Assembly: GCF_015265475.1 (NCBI RefSeq)
Contig: NZ_CP054493.1
Coordinates: 930,001 to 994,000, forward strand
Reading direction: 5' to 3'
From: Candidatus Sulfurimonas marisnigri
Lineage (GTDB): Bacteria > Campylobacterota > Campylobacteria > Campylobacterales > Sulfurimonadaceae
DNA length: 64,000 bases
Below the pieces are notes generated by a model that was given only the letters and a program-made list of their open reading frames with translations, was not told where the DNA came from and ran no database searches. The position numbers and the translations under genes were made by a program. The stretch's first letter is position 1, and the number at the start of each line of letters is the position of its first letter. This document shows, in pieces, positions 9,505-17,043 of the stretch.

Positions 9505-10530
9505 TTAAGTTTGTTTATACTCTTCGATTGCAGCACAAACTTCTGCTAGTGCTCTTTTGTATTCTTTTAGATTAGTAACATACTCTAAATCTTCAGGTTT
9601 TTCAATGCTATTTTTTAATTTTATAGCTACATTATGTAAATAATCAGCGCCTATATTTGCTGCAACACCTGAAATATCTAGTAACATTTTATTGGCATTT
9701 ATGGCATCTTGATTGCTGATGTACTCTTGCAGTTGTTTAGAAGAATCTGAGTATTTAGATGTAAAGTCGTTTAATATTTCAATATAAAATTCTTTATCTC
9801 CACCACAAACATCCAGTCCAACTTCGATATCAAATTTTGCTGATGTTTGAGTAGAATGTTGAGCTCCATTGTTGCTCTCATCACCTGAGGTGTACATATA
9901 TAAAACATCGTAAAGATTGTCCATTTTTAGTGGTTTTTCAAGATGCTGTTCCATGCCAACTTTATACATATTATTAATGTCATCTGTCGCAGTATCTCCA
10001 CTAAGTGCAATGACAGGTATATGGTTGTAGTCAGGATTTTTACGAATAAGTCTAGTGGCTTGAAAACCATCAATATTTGGCATATGTGCATCCATTAAAA
10101 TTAGTGAAAAATCAGAATCATCCTTTAAAATATCTAAAGCAATTTGTCCATCACTTGCCATTGTTATATCTATACCAGAAGTAGCCAAAAGAGCTGTTAT
10201 AACTTTTTGATTAATTAAATTATCTTCTGCTACTAGAATTCTAACACCTTTAAAGATTTCAAAATCCACTTTTTTAATTTTATCATGATAAACTACAGCT
10301 CTTTTAATTCTCTTTGTATCAGGAACTGTTGGTTCATCTTTGGCAACACTTTCTACTTCTAAAATTTTATTATCTTTTGGAACATCGCCTATTGTAACAT
10401 CTACTACACTTTCAGTAACATCTTCTTTAATTATTTGTTTAGGTTTTCTAATTAAAAAATATAATATAAGTATAATAACTAAGGCAATAGCAACAACTGT
10501 TTCAATTATGTATTCATTTATTATTTCCAT
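9505..10530 (-). CDS. Membrane-anchored receiver protein with degenerate HPt domain
   Basis: Signal-transduction protein of 341 residues. Residues 10-27 form one membrane helix, followed by an acidic linker and then a receiver domain (about 97-210) with the acidic pair in LVAEDN, the phospho-acceptor D147 in LILMDAHMP and the conserved Lys in LEKPLK. Residues 233-340 match the HPt fold (FDIEVGLDVCGGDKEFY and SGVAANIGA). The phosphorylatable histidine of the AHxLKG motif is missing: the aligned residues are LLDISG, with L284 at the His place and S287 at the Lys place. No kinase gene is adjacent. It looks like the C-terminal half of a hybrid kinase acting as a separate receiver. Confidence 0.85.
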   Translation of the reverse strand: MEIINEYIIETVVAIALVIILILYFLIRKPKQIIKEDVTESVVDVTIGDVPKDNKILEVESVAKDEPTVPDTKRIKRAVVYHDKIKKVDFEIFKGVRILVAEDNLINQKVITALLATSGIDITMASDGQIALDILKDDSDFSLILMDAHMPNIDGFQATRLIRKNPDYNHIPVIALSGDTATDDINNMYKVGMEQHLEKPLKMDNLYDVLYMYTSGDESNNGAQHSTQTSAKFDIEVGLDVCGGDKEFYIEILNDFTSKYSDSSKQLQEYISNQDAINANKMLLDISGVAANIGADYLHNVAIKLKNSIEKPEDLEYVTNLKEYKRALAEVCAAIEEYKQT

Positions 10531-10589
10531 AATGAACCTCTTTTTTATTTATGATACTGTAATAAAAATTAAATTTTACAAAGTTAATG

Positions 10590-10595
10590 TATAAT
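10590..10595 (+). promoter_or_regulatory. -10 box of rsmH
   Basis: A perfect TATAAT at 10590-10595 lies 22 bases before the ATG at 10617. It overlaps a possible upstream ATG at 10587, which argues against that earlier start. No convincing -35 is visible. Confidence 0.5.
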
Positions 10596-10616
10596 ATAAA
10601 AAAATATAGGTCTTGT

Positions 10617-11549
10617 ATGCAAATTATTCCACATATTCCAGTTTTATTCTCACAAGTTTTAGAAACATTTAGTGGTGTTGAGGATGGTATTATAATTGAT
10701 TGTACTATGGGTTATGGTGGACACTCATCTATGATTCTTGAGGCAAATCCACATGTAACGCTTATTGGCATTGACCAGGATCAGACAGCAATAGATTTTT
10801 CTACGAAAAGGCTGGAACAATATAAAGATAGAGTAGAGATTAAAAAAGGTCGTTTCTCATCTGTTATAAAAGATATTTTAAAAGAGCATGACATTGAAAA
10901 TATCAAAGGTATTTTAGCAGATATAGGGGTTTCATCACTTCAGTTAGACCAAAAAGATAGGGGTTTTTCTTACGATAGTGATAAGCTTGATATGAGAATG
11001 GACAAAGATTCTCCACTCAGTGCATTAGAGGTTGTAAATGAGTATTCAACAACTGAGCTTGAGAGAATACTATTAGAATATGGAGAGCTAAGAAACTACA
11101 AGAAAATAGCATCTTTTATAGTAGACAATAGACCATTTAATTCAGCTAAAGAGTTATCAGATACCTTAAAACCCATGATGCCTCATGGTAAAAAAATTCA
11201 TCCTGCCACACTTTTAATGCAGGCAATTCGCATAGAAGTAAACGACGAACTTGGTGAGTTGAAATCACTTTTAAAGACAATTGAAGATGCAAAGTTTCCA
11301 AATGCAAAAGTTGCAATCATATCTTTTCATTCTCTAGAAGATAGAATTGTAAAACAAACATTTAGTGATTGGAAGAAAAATTGTATCTGTCCTGATGAAG
11401 CAATGAGATGTACATGTACAAATGACAACTCGCTTGGAAGAGTAATTACAAAGAAGCCAATTATGGCGAAGAATGATGAATTAAAAGAGAATATTAGAAG
11501 CCGTAGTGCTAAGATGAGAGTTTTTAAAATGGTTAAAAACAGTGAGTAA
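10617..11549 (+). CDS. rsmH: 16S rRNA (cytosine1402-N4)-methyltransferase RsmH
   Basis: Methylates C1402 of 16S rRNA with SAM. It begins IPHIPVLFSQVLETF, and the SAM site DCTMGYGGHSSMIL follows. DIGVSSLQLDQKDRGFSY is the family signature, with NDELGELK and ISFHSLEDRIVKQTF further on. I chose the ATG at 10617 because a TATAAT overlaps the in-frame ATG at 10587 and an AGG lies about seven bases before 10617. It gives 310 residues, the usual length. It overlaps the FtsL-like gene by eight bases, the same pairing as mraW-ftsL in other bacteria. Confidence 0.95.
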   Translation: MQIIPHIPVLFSQVLETFSGVEDGIIIDCTMGYGGHSSMILEANPHVTLIGIDQDQTAIDFSTKRLEQYKDRVEIKKGRFSSVIKDILKEHDIENIKGILADIGVSSLQLDQKDRGFSYDSDKLDMRMDKDSPLSALEVVNEYSTTELERILLEYGELRNYKKIASFIVDNRPFNSAKELSDTLKPMMPHGKKIHPATLLMQAIRIEVNDELGELKSLLKTIEDAKFPNAKVAIISFHSLEDRIVKQTFSDWKKNCICPDEAMRCTCTNDNSLGRVITKKPIMAKNDELKENIRSRSAKMRVFKMVKNSE

Positions 11550-11820
11550 AAAATTAAACTTACTAGATGAAGTAGATTTAGTTTTAAACCCTAAAAAAAT
11601 GCTAGATACTAGATATCTTGTATATGTTGTCTTATCTATACTGTTTGTTGGTGTCGTTCTTTTTCCAAAAATTTATATTCAACAACAAATATATTTTAAG
11701 AGTAGAGATATTTCGAAATTAAAAGGTGAATATGATACTTTAAAAGAGGAAAATAGGCTTATAAGTAGCTCAGTTGAATCAATACGATTTAAAAATCAAA
11801 TCTTTGATACAATTTTTTAG
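11542..11820 (+). CDS. FtsL-like small division membrane protein
   Basis: A 92-residue bitopic protein with a short basic and acidic cytoplasmic head, one membrane helix (about residues 26-45, YVVLSILFVGVVLF) and a C-terminal helical stretch with coiled-coil character (SKLKGEYDTLKEENRLISS). Size, topology and position right after rsmH are those of FtsL, which links FtsB and FtsQ in the divisome. Sequence similarity in this family is weak, so the name rests on context. It starts with GTG inside the end of rsmH. Confidence 0.7.
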   Translation: MSKKLNLLDEVDLVLNPKKMLDTRYLVYVVLSILFVGVVLFPKIYIQQQIYFKSRDISKLKGEYDTLKEENRLISSSVESIRFKNQIFDTIF

Positions 11821-11832
11821 AAAGATATAATT

Positions 11833-14800
11833 ATGATTAGACGCTTTTTAGAGTTTGCAATTGATAAACCACTTTTAAATCACATACTACTTACATTTAT
11901 AGTCTTACTATCTATTTTTGCATATGTTAATATTCCAAAAGAGATATTCCCACCTATGAATATGGATAAGGTGACAGTTTCTGGTGGTTATGCGGGAACT
12001 TCAGCTGATGTTTTAGACAAAATGGTTGTTAAAACAATAGAAGATGACTTACAAAATATAGATGAACTTGATACTATAAAAACAACCATTAAAAACGGGT
12101 CATTCTCAATTCTCGTGGATATAAAACCAGGCTCTGACAATATAAGCGTACTTAATGATGTAAAAGATATTATAAGTAGTGTAAAAAAAGATTTACCTGC
12201 AGACATGGCTGAACCAATTGCTAAGGTAAGACTTCACAGTTTTCCCCTTGTTCTTATTGCGTTGGCTGGAGATAAAACAAAAAAAGAGTTACTAGAGAGA
12301 GCGGATGAGTTAAAGAGTGAGCTTAGCAGGTTTAAAGACTTAAGTGAAATAAGTATTCGCGGCGATGCAGAAGACGAGTTGGTTATAAAAATAAATGAGC
12401 AGAAAATTTTAGCTTTTGGACTGTCACCATCATTGGCAATTGAATCCATAAGAAATATAAGCTCAATTTTCCCTATTGGAACTATCAAAGAGAGAGGGTC
12501 TCATCTATATATTTCAACATATAATGGTGAAAAAAATCAAGAGAGTATAGAGAGCACAGTTATTAGTGTTGGGGATTTTCGTGTTCGTATTGGAGACATA
12601 GCAGACGTTTCATTTAAGCTAAGTGACGAATCCGAACTCTCTCACTATAATGGTGTTAGAAATGTATCTTTGAATATATCAAAATCAGAAAATGGAAATT
12701 CAATAGAGTTAGTGAAGCAGATTAGAGAACTGTTAAAAGAGAGTTCAAAAAAGCATCCAGAACTTCAGTATGAGATATACACAGACACATCTATTTGGAT
12801 AAAAAATCGTTTGAATACAGTTTTTGCAAATATTCTCTTTGGACTTATGCTTGTATTTATTGCAATGCTCATTTTTATAAATCGTGGAATTGCTATGGTT
12901 GTGGCAATTGGAATTCCTGTAAGTTTTATGATAGGCTTAATAGTGACAGAGTTAATGGGTGATAGTTTGAATATGCTATCTCTTCTTGGAGCTCTTATTG
13001 CGCTTGGTATGCTTGTTGATGAAGCTATAGTTGTAGCTGAAAATATATATAGACATCTAGAGGAGGGAATGGAGAGGAGAGAAGCTGCTATAGTTGGAGC
13101 ATTAGAGATGTTTCCAGCTGTTCTTGCAGCGACTTTGACAACTGTATTTGCATTTTTGCCTATGTTGTTGTTAAGCGGAGAGATGGGAATGTTCATAAAA
13201 ATAATTCCTATAATGATTACTGTACTCCTTCTCTCCTCACTTTTTGAAGCTTTTTATTTTTTACCTCTACATGCACATGACTTTTTAAGAGTTTCACATG
13301 ATGAGAGTTTTACAAAGAGTATCTGGAAAAAGTTAAGATCCTGGCATAACACAGCTTTACATTTCGTTTTTAAAAAAAAGTGGCTCTCTTTAATAGTTAT
13401 AGTTGTAACCATATTATCTCTAACCTTTGTACTTATTAAAAATTCAAAATTTCAGTTGTTTCCTGATTTTGATACTACGCAAATATATGTATATGGTAAA
13501 GTCAATATAAATAGTGAGTTAGAAGACACAGAAAAAATAATCACTGATTTAGAAAAAAAATTATTGGCAAATATAAAAAGTGATGATGTTTCTTCAATCA
13601 CTTCTGTTATAGGATTTACTCTTGATGCAAAAAATGTAGCTGAAACAGGAGAACACCTTTTTCATATATTTATAGATTTACATGAGCGTGCACCGACTAA
13701 TGTTTTTGATACATATATAAGTCCATATTTATCTATTGAATATAGTAAAGATGTTTTAAAAAGGAATAGATCTGCAAAAGAGATAGCAGTTGAAGTAGAG
13801 TCAATTGTAAAACCCTTTAGAAATTTGAAAGATAAAGATGGCTCAGTTTATGATGAAGTTGTTGTAAGAGTTCCTGGCGCTGGTGTTGTAGCCTCTGACA
13901 TAGAAGTGAGTTTAAGTGGAAATAATGAGCAAAAAATAATAGAAGGTGTAAAAAAACTTGAGAGTGCTTTAGCTGAAATCTCAGGGGTAAATAATGTTTC
14001 AAATGATGCAAACATTGGTGAAAAAGAGTTAAAACTTCGTGTAAATGAGTATGGCCAGCAGTTGGGTTTCAATGAAGAACTCATATCAAGAGAGTTGAGG
14101 ACATATTACTTAAAAGGTGAATATGCAAAGATGTTCAACGATAGTGGTCTTGTTCGTGTTAAAATTGAGAGTGGTATAAATGAAAAAATAAGCTCTATAG
14201 ACACTATTGAGGTTCAAGTGCCGTCATCTAACCAGTATGTGCTATTAAGTGATGTCTGTGACTTTATTATGATACAAGGCTTTGTAGCTCTTAAAAAAGA
14301 GGATGGGGTTCGAATTCGTACAGTAGTTGCCTCTTTAGATAAAAAAATTCAAACTTCTGCTGAGGTTATGAAAAAATTAGAGCCAACTTTTGGACAACTA
14401 AGAAGTGATGGATATAAAATAGATATAAAAGGTGAAGAAAAAGAGAACAATAAAAATAAAAAAGAGATGATGCGCTCAGCAGTTATTGCGATATTTCTTA
14501 TTTTTATTACTTTGGTTTGGCTATTTGATTCTATAAAAAAATCACTAATAGTAATAAGCACAATTCCATTAGTATTACTTGGCGTTTATTTTGGACATAT
14601 GGTAATGGGTATTAACCTTACAATGCCAGGAATGATAGGAATAGTTGGGCTTGCAGGTGTTGTTGTCAACGATGGTCTTATAGTTGTTAACTTTATAAAG
14701 CATGCAAGCGATACAGAAGAGTTAATGAAAAAAGCGCAAACAAGACTAAGACCTATACTTCTTACATCTTTAACAACTGTTTTAGGACTATCAACGTTAA

Positions 14801-14958
14801 TATTTTTTGCTTCAGGACAAGCCATGATACTTCAGCCAATGGCGATTTCATTGGGGTTTGGTATAGCTTGTGCAACAGTACTAAATCTAATTTATGTGCC
14901 ACTGCTTTATGCAGTTGTGTTCAAAATAAAAGATAAAGAGGAAATAAGTAAAATCTAA
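11833..14958 (+). CDS. RND-family efflux transporter permease
   Basis: Inner-membrane proton-driven efflux permease of the AcrB superfamily, 1041 residues. It has one N-terminal helix (HILLTFIVLLSIFAYV), a large periplasmic domain, a block of helices near residues 335-480 with LGMLVDEAIVVAENIYRHLE in helix 4, a second periplasmic domain and a final helix block with VVNDGLIVVNFIKHA. The acidic residues in helix 4 and the GxxxxN/D pattern fit the proton relay of RND pumps. No periplasmic adaptor or outer-membrane channel gene is adjacent, so partners and substrate are unknown. It follows the FtsL-like gene by 12 bases. Confidence 0.9.
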   Translation: MIRRFLEFAIDKPLLNHILLTFIVLLSIFAYVNIPKEIFPPMNMDKVTVSGGYAGTSADVLDKMVVKTIEDDLQNIDELDTIKTTIKNGSFSILVDIKPGSDNISVLNDVKDIISSVKKDLPADMAEPIAKVRLHSFPLVLIALAGDKTKKELLERADELKSELSRFKDLSEISIRGDAEDELVIKINEQKILAFGLSPSLAIESIRNISSIFPIGTIKERGSHLYISTYNGEKNQESIESTVISVGDFRVRIGDIADVSFKLSDESELSHYNGVRNVSLNISKSENGNSIELVKQIRELLKESSKKHPELQYEIYTDTSIWIKNRLNTVFANILFGLMLVFIAMLIFINRGIAMVVAIGIPVSFMIGLIVTELMGDSLNMLSLLGALIALGMLVDEAIVVAENIYRHLEEGMERREAAIVGALEMFPAVLAATLTTVFAFLPMLLLSGEMGMFIKIIPIMITVLLLSSLFEAFYFLPLHAHDFLRVSHDESFTKSIWKKLRSWHNTALHFVFKKKWLSLIVIVVTILSLTFVLIKNSKFQLFPDFDTTQIYVYGKVNINSELEDTEKIITDLEKKLLANIKSDDVSSITSVIGFTLDAKNVAETGEHLFHIFIDLHERAPTNVFDTYISPYLSIEYSKDVLKRNRSAKEIAVEVESIVKPFRNLKDKDGSVYDEVVVRVPGAGVVASDIEVSLSGNNEQKIIEGVKKLESALAEISGVNNVSNDANIGEKELKLRVNEYGQQLGFNEELISRELRTYYLKGEYAKMFNDSGLVRVKIESGINEKISSIDTIEVQVPSSNQYVLLSDVCDFIMIQGFVALKKEDGVRIRTVVASLDKKIQTSAEVMKKLEPTFGQLRSDGYKIDIKGEEKENNKNKKEMMRSAVIAIFLIFITLVWLFDSIKKSLIVISTIPLVLLGVYFGHMVMGINLTMPGMIGIVGLAGVVVNDGLIVVNFIKHASDTEELMKKAQTRLRPILLTSLTTVLGLSTLIFFASGQAMILQPMAISLGFGIACATVLNLIYVPLLYAVVFKIKDKEEISKI

Positions 14959-14993
14959 GCTATTGTTGAATATAATTCCGCTCTACAAACAGT

Positions 14994-15070
14994 GGGTCTT
15001 TAGCTCAGTTGGTTAGAGCCCTCCGCTCATAACGGAGTGGTCGCGTGTTCGAGTCACGCAGGACCCACCA
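14994..15070 (+). tRNA. tRNA with CAU anticodon (tRNA-Ile2 or tRNA-Met)
   Basis: A 77-base cloverleaf with encoded CCA. The acceptor GGGTCTT pairs with AGGACCC, the D arm is AGCTCAGTTGGTTAGAGC, the anticodon stem CTCCG/CGGAG encloses the loop CTCATAA with CAT at 15028-15030, and the T loop is TTCGAGT. The paired first base of the acceptor rules out initiator tRNA-fMet. The variable region TGGTC and the TCGC T-stem start look more like the lysidine-modified tRNA-Ile2 than elongator tRNA-Met, but I cannot settle this by eye. A TATAAT at 14971-14976 is a likely promoter. Confidence 0.93.
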
Positions 15071-15384
15071 CTTATTTTCCTCGTAAATAACGGACTTTCA
15101 AATAATTTTTCACTAATAAATGAAATAAGATATAAGTAGCTTACCACCCAACTTTAAGACGATTTATTATTGTTTTCTGCTTTCATTATATTAATAAAAA
15201 GAAAAAGTACCATTAGACAAAGGAAATCAATATATAATGAAGTTAAATCTGCCAATAAGCATAATGAATAATATTAGTGTATCATTCTTAAATTTCTTTA
15301 TTGCAATGTTATTAAACAATAGAAGCGATAAAACTCGCTACACTATAGCACTACGATTTATCAAATATAAAAATAGGATTGCTA
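15071..15384. other. Gene-poor stretch after the tRNA
   Basis: 314 bases of AT-rich sequence with no clear gene. One open frame from 15237 (57 codons, weak upstream AAGGAAA) runs into the next gene in another frame and does not look like a protein I recognise. No terminator-like hairpin of note was seen after the tRNA. Confidence 0.5.
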
Positions 15385-15537
15385 ATGGCAAAAACAAACT
15401 ACAATTATGAAAAACGGGCCCGTGAGTTGGAAAAAGAGAAAAAAAAAGAAGAAAAGCGTAAGAAAAAGTTAGCTCAAAATAGTGATGAAACACAAGAAGA
15501 AGATACGCAGACAGCTTCAGATAAGTCCAATACTTAA
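15385..15537 (+). CDS. Small Lys/Glu-rich protein, 50 residues
   Basis: Starts MAKTNYNYEKRARELEKEKK, continues as a highly charged helix with many Lys and Glu, and ends in an acidic, Ser/Thr-rich tail. GGATT lies four to eight bases upstream of the ATG. Short proteins starting MAKTNYxYEKRxREL occur in many Proteobacteria with no known role; that is a memory of the pattern, not a search. Predicted to be cytoplasmic and mostly helical or disordered. It converges on the D,D-carboxypeptidase gene with eight bases between stops. Confidence 0.7.
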   Translation: MAKTNYNYEKRARELEKEKKKEEKRKKKLAQNSDETQEEDTQTASDKSNT

Positions 15538-15545
15538 CATTAGCC

Positions 15546-16349
15546 TTATATTATCTGCTGAAAAATTTCTTTCGCAGTTTTCCAGCGATCTTCTTTAGAA
15601 TTCATCATAACAATCAAGCAATCTTGACCATCTTTTTTAGCACGAGCAATTAAACATGCTCCTGCTTTTGAAGTGTATCCAGTTTTGACACCAACCGCAT
15701 ACTGGTATTTATTTAGAAGACGATTGTGTGTATTAGCTTCAAATGTTTTAAACTGACCATTTCTTACCACTTTATATATGTAAGAGTTTCTATTACTAAT
15801 TCTGTTGAACATCGGACTTTTGATTGCATATTCGGCCATTATAAGTAAATCGTTTGGAGAAGAGTAGTGGTTTTTTGCATCAAACCCACATGGATTACTA
15901 AAATGAGTATGTTCCATTCCTAGTTGCTTAGCTTTTTCATTCATCATGGCAATAAATTTTTTTTCATATCCACCACCAATTGAAATGGCAATCGCTTTTG
16001 CAGCGTCATTATCTGATTCAATCATGGCTGCTTTTACTAAATCAGCCAGCAAAACTGCATCACCTTGTTTGTAACCAGCTATTGTAGGCTTAACTTTTAG
16101 CATAGCCTTTGTTATTATTACATATTTGTTCATATTTCCATGTTTTATAGCCATTAACACTGTCATAATTTTTGTTAAACTAGCTGGTCTAACTCTTTTT
16201 TGAGCATATTTTGAGTACAAAATATTTTTTGTTTTTAAATCTTTTACAATCAATGCTCCAATTTTGAGTTGATCTAATTTATGCTTATTTATATCGCCAA
16301 AAAGAGAAATGCTAAGAGCTAATATTAATACAATAATTTTCTTTATCAT
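15546..16349 (-). CDS. D-alanyl-D-alanine carboxypeptidase (S11 family)
   Basis: Low-molecular-weight penicillin-binding protein that trims the terminal D-Ala of peptidoglycan stem peptides in the periplasm. It has a signal peptide (IIVLILALSISLFG) and all three active-site motifs: SLTK with Ser57 and Lys60, SDN at 112-114 and KTG at 222-224. I chose the ATG at 16349 because AAAGG lies seven bases before it; the in-frame ATG at 16370 adds only MHIKRFL and has no site. At 267 residues it lacks the C-terminal domain and amphipathic anchor of E. coli PBP5, so it is a short periplasmic form. Confidence 0.92.
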   Translation of the reverse strand: MIKKIIVLILALSISLFGDINKHKLDQLKIGALIVKDLKTKNILYSKYAQKRVRPASLTKIMTVLMAIKHGNMNKYVIITKAMLKVKPTIAGYKQGDAVLLADLVKAAMIESDNDAAKAIAISIGGGYEKKFIAMMNEKAKQLGMEHTHFSNPCGFDAKNHYSSPNDLLIMAEYAIKSPMFNRISNRNSYIYKVVRNGQFKTFEANTHNRLLNKYQYAVGVKTGYTSKAGACLIARAKKDGQDCLIVMMNSKEDRWKTAKEIFQQII

Positions 16350-16482
16350 TAAAAACCTTTTTATATGCATAGTTGAGCAAATAGTATACCATTAGATTTA
16401 ATGGTGATTTATAATATGAAATTGTGATTAAGCTAAAAAACCACATTGTTTAAAGACTAATATTTTAGCATCATAGTTGATG

Positions 16483-16791
16483 CTAATGATTCTGTTTATT
16501 TTGTAGAACATTTCTAATTTCAGCAGAAGTGTTATCTACCCATAGTTTATTTATGTCAGGTGCCATTTTAGAATATATTTCATAATATTTTTTGTCATTA
16601 CACTTAAGAATAATACGGTCAAAATAAGATTTAACCATAGTAATAGAGTATTTTTTTGCTTGTGGTGAATTGTTGTTGAAGTTATCTAAATGTCGGCTAA
16701 ATTTGTTTTTATATCTTATACAATCTGTGGCAGTTGCTGCATCCAAACTAATTATGCCAATTATTGTAATAAGAAAAACAAATTTTTTCAT
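16483..16791 (-). CDS. Small secreted protein of unknown function
   Basis: 102 residues starting with a signal peptide (MKKFVFLITIIGIISLDAA) and a predicted cleavage near ATA. The mature part is hydrophilic, with two cysteines (TDCIRY and LKCNDK) that could form a disulfide, and ends in NKQNH. No family is recognised. It stands alone, more than 100 bases from its neighbours, in a stretch of accessory genes. Confidence 0.65.
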   Translation of the reverse strand: MKKFVFLITIIGIISLDAATATDCIRYKNKFSRHLDNFNNNSPQAKKYSITMVKSYFDRIILKCNDKKYYEIYSKMAPDINKLWVDNTSAEIRNVLQNKQNH

Positions 16792-17043
16792 TCACAATCC
16801 TTTGTATACAATTACTCTCATATAGATATCTATGTATTATACATTGTTTACAAAATGCATTATATTAAATTAACGAAGATATTGAATTTCTGTTTTAAGT
16901 TTTCAGTCCATTATAAACAAATATATATTTAACTTTATCTTAGCTATCATTATTTACAATATTAAACTCATGGAATAAATTTGGAGGGCTAGTTTAACTC
17001 CTAATGAGAGTTATCTTAGATAAACGACAATATGGAGAATTTA

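Noticed and set aside
10587-10616. Earlier ATG for rsmH adding ten residues
   Set aside because: The TATAAT at 10590-10595 overlaps this start, and family members begin close to the second Met.
12765-13196. Minus-strand open frame of 143 codons within the RND pump
   Set aside because: It is an antisense shadow of membrane helices, with no ribosome site and no protein-like pattern.
15237-15410. Open frame of 57 codons after the tRNA
   Set aside because: It overlaps the better supported 50-residue gene in another frame, has a poorly spaced ribosome site and an ordinary AT-rich composition.
16792-17031. Gap before the aspartase fusion as a possible small RNA or operator site
   Set aside because: It contains only weak inverted repeats such as GGAG/CTCC and no clear promoter-terminator pair.
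17032-17043. Earlier ATG for the aspartase fusion
   Set aside because: The GGAG that serves the ATG at 17044 lies within the first codons from 17032, and no ribosome site lies before 17032.
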